This document shows, piece after piece, positions 54,101 to 64,000 of a DNA stretch of 64,000 bases. The notes beneath the pieces were generated by a model. The model ran no database searches. It worked only from the letters and a program-made list of their open reading frames with translations, and had not been told where the DNA came from. The DNA is taken from contig NC_084601.1 of NCBI RefSeq assembly GCF_033807715.1, forward strand, positions 17,662,690 to 17,726,689, in the 5' to 3' direction. The stretch is from Cololabis saira (lineage: Eukaryota; Chordata; Actinopteri; Beloniformes; Belonidae). The position numbers and the translations under genes were made by a program. Position 1 is the stretch's first letter; the number at the start of each line of letters is the position of its first letter.

Positions 54101-55461
54101 AACTGGCTCTCGGCTCTGCGCGTGGCCGCGCGCGGCCGCGCGCTCCTGATCGGGATCGCGGATGGAAGCTCAATAATAATATAATAATATAATAAAATAA
54201 AATAATTGCAACACGCATTAAAAAACCACAATACAACTTACGTGACGTGACGGCGTGACTCCACATGTTGCTGCAAGTTGCAACAACCCCCCTCCCCCGC
54301 CCCGCCCCCGGCAGCTTCCAGGAGCTGCGGCTGCGCGTTCCCGCGGTCTGCGCGCACGCGGCCCGCAGACAGCTTCATGCTTCTAATCCAACTCAAAACA
54401 TTCATTATAAATCGCCTCTTGCACATACAATGCTCAAATCATATTATTTTCAACAATATTTTTACGAAGTTAGAAGTTAATTCGACATTGCATGACAAAG
54501 TAAAGATTTATTTCAAAATTAGTTCATATTTTGAATAAAGTCGGTGACAAACTGTCCCAAATATAGAATGGATATCAGAATGGAAGCCTGATTAAATGTA
54601 TTGATTTTGGGTCAATTTGGACCAAGTATTTGAAAGTTAAAACAACTTTTATGTTCATGGCGAGACACCGAAATTTGACAACCTCTAACAGCGACGCCCT
54701 TTGAGAAAAACTTACAGTTTTCTCTGTCAGCCATCGTCAATGTCTTACCTATTTATCTGACCAACTTTGAGATCCATCCGCTCATCTCCCTTTGAGCACA
54801 GATGCATACTAGAAGACATGACAATTCCTGGTGCCAACAGGTGGCGCTACAACCGATCCTGAATATTCCACCATAGATGTCTTCAGGCTCAGCCTACAAT
54901 CATGCACATACGTTTTCAACCACATCAAATCATGTATTGCTGAGTTACATCCAATTGGTGTTTCATGGCGAGCCTTAAAAATGACCCCAAACTTCGCCGG
55001 ATCACTACGGTCAAGCCCTCTGGCAGAAACTTAAAAGCTTCGCAATTTAGCGTCGGCCATGTGTCTAGATTGTACAAACCAAGTTGTGAGCCAATCTGAT
55101 AAAATCTCTAGGAGGAGTTCGTTAAAGTACGAGGCCTAGAAATGATCAGAATTCATAAAAAATGACATTTTCTGTTCAAAATGCTGGACTTCCTGTGTAA
55201 CTTAGAGCATGGGTCCAAGAGACTTTTTTGTAGGGCTTTGTCAGATATAATAGACACATAAAGGTCATTGCTGTAAGTCAAACCATATTGTGGGGCTCGT
55301 CGAAAAACATAAAATAGGTGGCGCCATAGAGCCTAATCCTTTTTGACCCATGCCTGTCGCCCATAAAATACGAAATTTTACGCGACTCTGGAAGCGTGTG
55401 CAAAATTTGGTGAGTATTTGAGCATTTTAAGGCCTCCAAAAAGGCAATTTATTTATGGCGA

Positions 55462-55507
<46 letters not shown>

Positions 55508-55556
55508 CATCACAGATACAATAGGGTCCTCGCACTTTCAGTGCTCGGGCCCTAAT
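51167..55556. mobile_element. Sub-element 2 of unit B
   Basis: Counterpart of 41677-46070, with a slightly shorter C-run and (AAT)n. Its terminal 55-bp monomer (55502-55556) is the first of three. Confidence 0.7.
52390..53135. mobile_element. Non-autonomous hAT element (copy B)
   Basis: Same insertion as in copy A with the same gtagtgat flanks (52382-52389 and 53136-53143), carried along by the tandem duplication. Confidence 0.92.
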
Positions 55557-55666
55557 AATAAACATCACAGATACAATAGGGTCCTCGCACTTTCAGTGCT
55601 CGGGCCCTAATAATAAACATCACAGATACAATAGGGTCCTCGCACTTTCAGTGCTCGGGCCCTAAT
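55502..55666. repeat. Three tandem 55-bp terminal monomers
   Basis: Units at 55502-55556, 55557-55611 and 55612-55666 begin AATAAACATCACAGATACAA, contain a GCACTTTCAGTGC hairpin word and end GGGCCCTAAT. Copy A has only one (46016-46070). The CCTCGCAC and GGGCCC words also occur in the element head, so head and tail share sequence. Confidence 0.95.
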
Positions 55667-55974
55667 AAACACGATCCGAGCTTGTCCTTACAAAAGTCAC
55701 GACTGTCTTGATCCTTGCAGCACAGACCCTCTACATATCACTCATTCAACTGCAGAGACAGAATATGATGCTGGTGTAAAGGCCCGGGAGGGGGCGTTTA
55801 TTTCAGCCTTGGCACCAAGCACAGATGGATGACACAGGAAGTAAAAAGCCTTAAAAAGATGGTGCAGGTCCACTGATGAATACAGCTGCATTCAGAGAGC
55901 TCACTGTGTTTAATAATCCAATAAAGTCTTGTTTCAGAAATCTCAGATTGTCGCTTAGACACATCATTTGATCA
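55667..55974. other. Flank right of the tandem array
   Basis: Unique-looking sequence; no gene or element was recognised. Confidence 0.4.
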
Positions 55975-56640
55975 TGTATGCAGAACAACGTTTGTCACAG
56001 TTGGATATTCATCTGCAATTTCAACAATTCTCTCCTTCAGATCAATGACCATATCCATAGGAAAGACTTGGGTGTTCTGTACATCATTTACGGCAGTCAC
56101 CCACAATCATAGTTTCAGGCCCAGCCTTTAGTTTTGGGCTAAATGGTCATCTGATAGAGATCCAGGGTCCTTCAACAGTGGAGCAAATCTGTTCCGTTGT
56201 TTCACTCAGTTGTTTTGGAGGTGTGTTTCTTAGCCCTCCCATTCACGGTTGTCCAGTCCTGTTTCCTCCCATGTACAAGGGTAGAAGAGCTCCTCTGTCT
56301 CGTAGAAAGTGAAGGCCAGTCGATTTCACAGAATACAGCTCGTTGTGCCCGGCTTGTGATATGTCCTCCCACTTCCAGGAGACATGATTAACTTTTTGCC
56401 TTGCACCGACACAGTTCCAGGGAGGATTGCCACTCGATGATTTATTATCATGCACAGAGCCTGGTTTCTTGGTTGTGTTATCTGCGCTCCTTAGCCATGT
56501 GTTAGCTTGCTCATCTCCGCTGTTTAGCATAAATGGCAGGGTTGTTTCATTTCCACACAGTCCATTTACCTCCGTATTTATTTCTGAGCATTACATTTTC
56601 ATCCCCAGCACTGTTATCTTCTGCAGGAGGCTGTGGTAGA
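55975..56640 (-). pseudogene. LINE ORF1-like relic with GDS-type hydrolase motif
   Basis: Minus strand. At 56530-56243 an open stretch includes SSGNPPWNCVGARQK. Around 56135-56105 GPETMIVGDCRK resembles the TxIVGDSxVR block of SGNH/GDSL-type ORF1 proteins found in some fish LINEs. After a frame change, DVQNTQVFPMDMVIDLKERI and VEIADEYPTVTNVV follow. The catalytic Ser position reads Cys here. Stops and frameshifts make it a dead copy. The match is to a remembered pattern, so the family is tentative. Confidence 0.5.
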
Positions 56641-57042
56641 TATTTGTGGAGAGGGTGATGCATCTTGCTGCTACTTAGCCTAGCGGTTAGCTCCTTTCCG
56701 GACTATTGAGCTTTAACTTGGAGCCAAGTGCTCAGACACTGTATGTTGTTGTTTCTATTAAACACACTTTAGTCCCAGTGATTTAAAAGTGTCCTGAAGC
56801 CTTTGAAGGTAGGCTCACGCGGAAAAAAGGAAAAAAAATAAAAATCAGCATAAAAATCGATATAAGAAGCAAAGCAAGCAGAGAGCAAGCAGAGGAAGCG
56901 TCCGCATTGTAAGGAAGGAGGAAGAAATGAACATGAAGTAACATTTTTGCCCTTTTGACAATATTTACACAAAATAGTAAAGGCAGAATTTAAGCATGGC
57001 AGAATTGTTAAGATTACACAGGTCACTGGAGGGTGAGTAAAG
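56641..57042. other. Intronic sequence, nothing recognised
   Basis: Possibly 5' untranslated part of the preceding LINE relic; no independent support. Confidence 0.35.
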
Positions 57043-57205
57043 TGATACACACACACACACACACACATATATACTATATATATATATATATATACATACA
57101 TACATACATACATACATACATACATACATACATACATACATACACATATACACATATATGCACAGTATGTACATACATACATGCATATACATGCGTACAC
57201 ACACA
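57043..57205. repeat. Compound microsatellite (CA)n (TA)n (CATA)n
   Basis: (CA)n, then (TA)n, then about 12 CATA units, ending in a shorter imperfect tract. All open frames over it are repeats of Tyr/Ile/His/Val/Cys and not genes. Confidence 0.96.
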
Positions 57206-58302
57206 CATGTGGGCTCCATGCACAGGTAACTTCTATGCCACATCTACCTTTCTGGGAATAGTACAATCAGGACTTTTATTTTCCATGTTGTCATGACTCA
57301 CTTAACAGAGCTGTGCTCCCTGGCATGCTATTATTCCCCTCAATGGCTAAGACTGGAGCATTAGGCAACTTTAGGTGGTGTTCATGACTGAGCGAGAACA
57401 CTGACCTTTGCAGTAAAAGTGTTTCAGATAGTAAGATGTCTTTAAAATATATTAGGCTTCTAAACAACATTTCATTGCGTTCAACAGGTGTGCGTCTGAG
57501 GGAAAATTCTCAAGACAGATTCTTAGATGCGTCACAATGCTGAAAAAACACTTCTGCATTGATGTGGTAACATAACAACATGCAAACCTTGTAGTGTGTA
57601 CAACAACGCCTTTATTTGCAGGTTAACAATGAAGTTGTATCCTTAGCAACGTAAAAAAAAAAAAAAAAAAACGTAAAAAAAAAACAACACTGCACTGACT
57701 ACTGAATAAAAAAAGCGTGTATTTCCTCTAACACCATATATGCTAAGTACAACAGCACAGTGTTAAGTAGCCATATGTGTGATTTGTAGGCTTTTTAGGT
57801 TACTGACTCGTATGTAACAAGGAGTATGTGTCCCTCAGACACTGGCAATGAAAAAAAAAAATACATTTAGTTTGAAAACATTTTAAATCATTAAAAAAAA
57901 GGGAATTAAGACTGATCTTGCCAACTGTATTAATTAATAAAAAGGGTAGCACAGTGTAGATGTTTTGCACTTGATGATGCAAAACACTAACATGTGTAAT
58001 TCAACTTACGGTATGTCAGTGTTTACAGTTGGAGATTTGTAGTTTCTAGCTGCATACTCGATTACCATCTATAGCATCAGTGAATTTCAAGCAGGTGTTT
58101 CCCATCATGTGTTGCAGGCATAACACCTGTTCACACAAAGGTTGCCCTAAATGACTGAACTGCATTCATTTTAAAGTGCCAAAATTAGTAATGGGTATGT
58201 TTCCTTACATGATGCTCACATGATAGACACTGATGCTCCACTGTGCTATAGGATTTATTTTGATAAGCTGAGCCCATTATATTACAATTCGTGTTATATA
58301 TG
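57206..58302. other. Intronic sequence, nothing recognised
   Basis: A-runs at 57652-57671 and 57851-57860. No exon or element was identified. Confidence 0.45.
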
Positions 58303-58317
58303 TCACTATAAGATTAT

Positions 58318-58924
58318 CCCAGGAAGCCAATCATTACCACCTGTCTTGGGCCTGTTCAAAAATAAATATTTTCTGGCGTAACATTCGCACAGAGCTAGTG
58401 ATTATATTTGGGGAGGACATTGCATTTAATTGGGACGAACTCTTCCTTGGGCTTGTATGTTCAACCACTGTAAGTTCTGAAACTAAACATTTATTTGGAA
58501 TAATGAGCTTAGCTGCAAGAAAAGCAATAACAAAGAAATGGCTTAAAACAGACATCCCATCTATAGATGGATGGTATAATATAATTTATGATACAGTATA
58601 TTTGTAATGGAAAGAATTACTTTCTCAATGAGGCTGCCGCAATGCAATTTCAAAGACATCTGGGAGCAATGGAAAATGTATAATTCCCTGAAACACCCTG
58701 CTTTTGTTTAATTTAATAACTTTTACCTCTTTTAAACAAGATTTGTTTAAGTATCTACTTTCTTGAATTACTATAATAGAAAACACCCAATGTTCATGTG
58801 TTCTGTTATAACATGTTTTGTGAATGGAAAAAAACTAATTGGAGCACTGTGTTGAAACAAGTAACTATGCGATAAAGATGTATTGTTGACATGTGATTCC
58901 AAACAAACAAAAAAAAAAAAAAAA
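58318..58924 (+). mobile_element. 5'-truncated L1 insertion with poly(A) and 15-bp TSD
   Basis: 607-bp insertion ending in an A-tract of about 16 (58909-58924) and flanked by identical tcactataagattat at 58303-58317 and 58925-58939. Target duplications of this length and a 3' poly(A) are the signature of L1-type target-primed reverse transcription. The coding remnant is listed separately. The perfect flanks suggest a recent event. Confidence 0.93.
58395..58607 (+). pseudogene. L1 ORF2 C-terminal remnant
   Basis: Reads LVIIFGEDIAFNWDELFLGL, LFGIMSLAARKAITKKWLKT and DIPSIDGWYNIIYDTVYL, then TAA. The pattern 'FLGL...R.AARKxITKKWL...P.xxxW' is that of the last part of fish L1 ORF2 proteins, after the RT. 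Endonuclease and RT are absent because of the 5' truncation. Confidence 0.75.
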
Positions 58925-58939
58925 TCACTATAAGATTAT

Positions 58940-60499
58940 TACATACAAAAGGACTCTAGCATGGGTCTGGGTCTATAAACAACACCCCCACCCACCCACC
59001 CCTTCCCCTCTAGAGTTTGTGCTATTGAATGATGCAGAGGGTCATCTCGTACAAAATAAGAGGTCAAGAAATAGAAGGTGTTCTCTATGCAGGCCTGTTA
59101 GCTTTTCCATGAAAAGTGTAACTAATAACATTAACATCAGCTGAATTCCATTTAAATGCATTAGAGCCAGAACCCCGACTGTATTGGGTACACCTAAATG
59201 GAACAGAGCCATCATTGATAGTATTAGTTACACTCTCTTTTCCCCGCCATGCGAGGTCAGAGAATGGGTGAGAATAATCATTTATGGTTTGTGGAAAAAG
59301 TGGAGGTTGATAATGACCACCACTCAAAAAAAAATGGAAAAACCACCTATTATGTGCACATACAGTATGCGAATGTCTGTTTAAAAGTTAAAGAGGGTCG
59401 ACTGATTTAAAATGATTGAGGGTAGTATTACCACAGCACTGACCGAGTACAGATATTCAAGTATGGGGTGTTTTGGCCAATTCATGTCACAGAAATTTAG
59501 AATACCCAGAATTGTCTTAATTTTGTTGAAAATGTACAGTATTTTACCTTAAAAGCTGCAGATTTAATTTTTAACAATTTCAGGCCATAAAGGTATTATT
59601 AATCACTTAGCACAAATGAATGTTTTCATCACAACATTTTTCACACACATCAATAATTTCATCATTTGGCATCATTTGCATAACTAAATTAGAGTGGCAG
59701 GACTTGGTGGTTTTAAAGAAGACAGGTGCATTTATTCAAGGAAGTCAATCATATCAAATCCACACCTCACCTAACAACAGAAGCCCTGAGGTGCCCTTTG
59801 TGGCATGTCCATATGTCACTGGGATGACTGTGACATGGCCTGTCCTTGGGACTTACATTCCTTAAGCACTTCCACTGCTGAAACGGCAAACTATGCTCCT
59901 CCTTCTTCACAGCAGCTCCAACTATAACACCCATAAGCCTGTAATATAATTATACAAACAAACAAAAGTGCCTACAAGATGTTTGTACAGATATCTTCAA
60001 GAGTAAGGCATTGTCCAGTCCATCCCTTACATCATCCGTTTTATTTGGTTCTTACCCTTTTCTCCTTATTTCCTCTTATTCCTGGTGACTAGGAGAAAGG
60101 ATAGTGCAGGAGTAGATGCTATGAAAGTAGTGTGCAGCACATATGTCTAAAATAATGTGATTTTGAGGAGGGTGCATGTGATTAAATTAGGAGATATTTA
60201 ATGTGTAGCATTGTACGTGGATTTTAGGTAAGATCCATGGGTCTGAATATTTTCTGAATCCAATATAAATGTTGGACATCATGAAGGCTAGCTTGGGCAA
60301 AAGAAAAAAAGGAAAACTTGTATTGATAGGCCTGAGTAAGACGAGCATTATGTATCCACACAGCCAATGCAACGTCACTTCAGCTGTGTTCACATTTACT
60401 GTTTGGTTTTATAAGTCCAAAGCAAAGCAGAAATGTAAAACCTCCCAGTTCCCCCAAAGAAAGCTTGGAACACTGTATGAAATGTCAATTTAAAAGTTA
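58940..60499. other. Intronic sequence, nothing recognised
   Basis: C-rich tract at 58983-59008. Around 59080-59280 the words CACTCTC/AACATTA and GTAACTAATA..ATCAGCTGA / TTGATAGTATTAGTTACACT form a loose inverted relationship. No gene was seen. Confidence 0.4.
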
Positions 60500-60960
60500 A
60501 CATGAGAATGCAATGATTTGCAAATCTTATTAACCAATATTTTCTTCATGTCATCACAGTAAAATATATCAATTGTTTAAAAAGAGATACTTTACCAGTT
60601 CATGAAGAAATATACTGGCTAATTTTGAATATGAAGGCCATTTAAAAAAAGGTTGCGCTGTGTGCAACAAAAGAATGGAAAGCAAAAAAGATCCTAAAAA
60701 GAGGTACATCTAGGAAAATGTAAATAGTGTACTTGGCAGGTGAGTGAAATTATTAGGAGAAATCGCTGTGGGCCAAGGCCAAAACTCATTACTGGTGAAG
60801 TGTTATTTTTGGACCCTAAAGTGTCCCAAAAATAAATATAGGCGTGATTTTGTTTTGGAAATCGCTGATTGTGAAGGCATACAACTGGAAATCATTGTCT
60901 AAGCACACAGGTTAAAGCTCAGTCATACAAAGAACAAGTCATATGGCCCTGGAACTAAAT
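60500..60960. mobile_element. Degraded fish interspersed repeat
   Basis: The ordered words AATGCAATGATTTGCAAATC, ATATATCAATTGTTTAAAAA, GCTAATTTTGAATATGAAGG, AAAAAAGGTTGCGCTGTGTG plus CAACAAAAGAATGGAAA, GCTGTGGGCCAAGGCCAAA, TCTAAGCACACAGG and AAAGCTCAGTCATACAAAGA follow a repeat consensus I know from many teleost genomes. That consensus includes 'GGGACGGGGCAACAAAAGACTGGAAA' and 'GGAAATCACTG...CCATTGTCTGTGAACACAG'. I believe it is a DNA transposon derivative but cannot prove the class. Confidence 0.5.
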
Positions 60961-62973
60961 TATTTCCTGACTTACAAAACTCAAAGTTTGAATAAAGAGG
61001 GTGATCAAGCAAGAAATAAAAAGTGATATGGATAGATATTAAGAACTTAGCAGTTCCAGGAATGTTGCAGAGCACCCGCAGGAGGAAGTTACTTCCTGTA
61101 GCTTCTGGTTTTGGATTTGTTTCCAGCAAACATAATCCAGATCAGCTGTAGTGATTAAAGTATCAATTATATAACAGTATATAGTTAGTTAGTGTATATA
61201 CTCTTGATTTAAAAAAAAAATCCTTTTCATGTGTTTCTGTATTCCTGTGTCACTACTCTATATCCTCCTGTGATGTACTTGGAAGTGACATTGAAAGATC
61301 AATACCAACATGCAGGTGCATTAGCTCAATAGGCACTTTCTGCTTTGTCAAGCAGCAATTTAATCAATGACTCCTGTTTCCCCACATGGTTTGGACAAAA
61401 GCTGGCCAACTTCCATCTGTTATGGTTAGAAAAAGTGAGGAACACACCAAACAGGTTTCTTTCCATGCACAAAAAAGTTAGTCCTTTGTGTCATGATTTA
61501 TGAGAAGGCTGTTTTTTTCATTTCCACTTATTTTATATTTGATGACATTCTATGTAGATCGATGGCTGGGATAAGCTTGACCTTTATGCCCCTTAATAGG
61601 AAGAATCAGGTGTCTATGATGGATGTATCAATACATGGAAATGTTTTTGGACAGAACATTACAAAGAAAGATGCAAAAAACAACACATTTCTCTCATCAA
61701 GAATGTTGTGTTTTTTATGTCTAACTGTCAAATCTGTTGCTGCAGTTACTTGAAATTTGTTGGTGTTCTTGGCACCAGTGAATTTCCGTCACGCTTATTT
61801 TATAAGCTCAGATTTAAAAAACACAGGAAACAACCGCTAACTCAGCCAAATTTAGCTTGGCATGGGTAAAAAACTTGTCAGAGCTGGTGAGTCTGCATCT
61901 TACAGTCTGCTTGTATATATGTGTTTGGTGCACCTGTTTGTGGGGGTAATGGTCCATGCTTCACACAAACATACAAATTGCCAACCAAAATGAATTCCAA
62001 CCCTTTCCAGTGATAAAAAGAAAACGCATACAAACACACATGCACGACAGCAGGCAGGTGCAATAAAGCAATAAAAGGGCTGACTGGTGCGCAGAGGCTG
62101 TTGAGGTGTGAAGGGGAAGTTGTACAAAATTGATGGCAGCCAACATTGTCTGCAAAACGGAATAATGTGCCATTCAGTAGCCATTCACTATATATGAGAC
62201 TAAACCATGAGGGATTGGAGAGCATCAGAGACTTCAGGGAAAGCCAGAAGACATATGAGAGGCAGAGCTGGGGGAGTTGATGGGAGAGATCAGCACATCT
62301 GTGTACAGCCTTGACTCTGTCTGACTCTGCTGAAGTATCTAACCCCTATGCATTTTCAGGCGTATCTCTCTTCTCACTTAACTCTTTCCAATAAAAGGGG
62401 TATAAAACCTTTGCTGTAAACTGGCAAGTTCAGATTCTACGGATGCCTCTAATGACTAGCCTCCTGTCCTGGTTACAAAACTGAAAAGGTAGGGAAGAGG
62501 ATGACAATTTCCATCACTCTTTATAACATTTAAGCTTAATTATTTTTTCCAATTTCAACTGGGACACCAGTGACAAGAGATAGTCCAATTAATTGGTTGC
62601 ATAATTAACCAGCCTAATTTTAACAATAAAAAAAAAAATTTGCATCATCCAAGACCTGAGCTACTTATCAGGCAGGCACATCTGTGGGCAGCATACTGTT
62701 GTTGCTGTGGAAATAGATGAGACATCATCTGACACTGCCCCTTGTGACAATCAAATTATCAGGCTACCAACAGGCTGCTGTGGACGCTCTTGGCTAAATT
62801 TTGGAAGAACATCATCTAACTTTTGAGAAAAATATCCATGTTGTCATTGTTATATCTCCACAACAGCTAAACAGAGCAAAAAATTAAAAAAAAATCTTTA
62901 GACTTGATGTGAACGCTGCAAGCCTTTTGCCATAACTTAAAGGGAAAGTTCCGTTTTTTACAACCTGGACCTT
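60961..62973. other. Intronic sequence, nothing recognised
   Basis: AT-rich. A minus-strand frame at 61878-62225 (115 codons) overlaps two other open frames, has no motif and no splice support, so it is not called. Confidence 0.45.
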
Positions 62974-63411
62974 ATTTCTGGCATTTTTTATGGTCGTATA
63001 CTCACCCAGAGGTGTTTGGTGTCATTCGGAGTCCTTCGGAAGATATTAGGAGTTTTGTGCGAGCCGCTTCTCCATATAATGGTAGCGAATGGGGGCACAG
63101 CGGGACACAGACGATGCAGCGTCTAAATAACACATTATTGCCGCAAAACTCGTTCATTTCTTTTATGAATCACCAGATCTGCTTCTGTGCATCTTCCAGG
63201 ACCTGTTGTCTACATCCGGGCTGTGTGTGTAACAAATAAATCAGTTTGTAAACAAGACCTCTGACCTGCATGACGTCATCTCTGTACGCGCATCTCTGTG
63301 TCCCGCTGTGCCCCCAGAGAAGCGGCTCGCACAAAACTCCTAACATCTTCCGAAGGACTCCAAATGACACCAAACACGGGTGAGTATACGACCATAAAAA
63401 ATGCCAGAAAT
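62974..63411. mobile_element. Long-inverted-repeat MITE
   Basis: The left arm ATTTCTGGCATTTTTTATGG, then TCGTATACTCACCC, GGTGTTTGGTGTCATT and GGAGTTTTGTGCGAGCCGCT is mirrored at the right by AGCGGCTCGCACAAAACTCC and ACCATAAAAAATGCCAGAAA. The arms run about 120-140 bp each. The left side continues outward (AAGGGAAAGTTCCGTTTTTT) but the right side does not, so the right terminus is lost. A TGACGTCA lies at 63271-63278. There is no protein. Confidence 0.75.
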
Positions 63412-64000
63412 TAAAGTAGGAATTGAGTTTCAAAATCTGCATCAAGTTCTAGGGCTAAATAATTTAAGGTTTCAGTATTGATAAGCGCTAGCACTATCAG
63501 CTCTGTTTTCAATAATGTTGAATTTCTCCTTTCTGAAAACGTTATGTGAGCAGGAACAGTCACATAGAGCTGCTGTTAGAAATGATAGTAAAGAAAAGTA
63601 CATTTCAAAAATGTGAGTAGAACTGATGCTGCCAACACTCATAATTGCAACAAGTCATTTGTATAATGAAGAAAGAAAACAGTTTTTCCCACATATAAAT
63701 ATGCTAATATAAAATAGTTATCCATTCATTTTTATCATATGCAACTGCAATAGCAGCTGGGGGAGAGAGGGAAGCCAAAGACGGTGCTCACAAAGTCACA
63801 GAGAAATACAAGATTTGGTCTACCCAATCTACAAGACCTAGAGAGCTTTTGAGACACAGTCAAGAGTAAAATAACTATTTTCGTCCTTGAGCAGTATGAA
63901 TAGGAATCCAAATTGCATAATATGGGACCTTTAAATTAATGAATCATGAAATTTCTTATCAAGTACAAAGGAGCAAACAAAGCATACGTTTAGATAAGAT
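63412..64000. other. Intronic sequence, nothing recognised
   Basis: AT-rich to the window end; no feature seen. Confidence 0.45.

Larger units (their letters stand above)
46071..55556. repeat. 9.49-kb tandem unit, copy B
   Basis: Second copy, directly abutting copy A. The differences I noticed over the whole unit are: one T/A in an A-tract (37676 vs 47166), T/C at 41050 vs 50540, three bases at 41114-41117 vs 50604-50607, one C fewer in a C-run (18 vs 17), and one AAT triplet fewer near the end (47 vs 44 bp). That is well above 99.9 percent identity by eye. The duplication is either very recent, homogenised by conversion, or an assembly artefact. Confidence 0.97.

Noticed and set aside
36581..55666. 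CRISPR-like or satellite array interpretation of the repeated blocks
   Set aside because: Only two large units and three 55-bp monomers, with no spacer-repeat regularity and a clear vertebrate context.
56769..57266. 165-codon minus-strand frame, among the longest in the window
   Set aside because: Much of it is (CATA)n/(TA)n/(CA)n microsatellite, and the rest has no recognisable domain.

Overview
The window looks like teleost fish genomic DNA, almost all of it intron. Three things point there: two short vertebrate-type coding exons with GT..AG splice sites, long AT-rich non-coding stretches with microsatellites, and a dense mix of repeat families typical of fish (hAT, PIF/Harbinger, piggyBac, L1, L2-like, RTE-like, gypsy).

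The only host gene I can support lies on the minus strand. It is a CUB-and-sushi (CSMD) gene, best matching CSMD2. A sushi exon (28978-29172) is followed, 8.4 kb downstream on the minus strand, by the first half of a CUB domain (20361-20568). The exons join in phase and give the alternating sushi-CUB order of this giant brain-expressed membrane protein family. The rest of the gene lies outside the window or in exons I could not see.

Layout by + coordinate: 1-20.3 kb is downstream intron with several hAT remnants, one of them (14925-15675) with perfect 8-bp target duplications and a recognisable transposase C-terminus. 20.6-29.0 kb is the intron between the two exons, holding a decayed gypsy RT, a Harbinger-type MITE, an L2-like RT fragment and a NeSL/HERO-like LINE scrap. 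29.2-36.5 kb is upstream intron with a 1.16-kb hAT-type element with perfect target duplications, a gutted piggyBac, an RTE-like fragment and an L2-like fragment.

36581-55666 is the most striking part: a 9.49-kb unit in direct tandem duplication, almost identical between copies. Each unit holds two head-to-tail relatives of one repeat family (5.1 and 4.4 kb), a nested foldback element and a nested hAT. The array ends in three 55-bp terminal monomers. 55.7-64 kb holds a LINE ORF1-like relic, a compound microsatellite, a 5'-truncated L1 with 15-bp target duplications, a fish interspersed repeat and a long-inverted-repeat element.

The 'system' here is structural: nested and tandemly amplified transposable elements inside introns of a very large gene. 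I found no evidence for a novel protein-coding locus. All sequence comparisons were done by eye; family assignments rest on remembered motifs.
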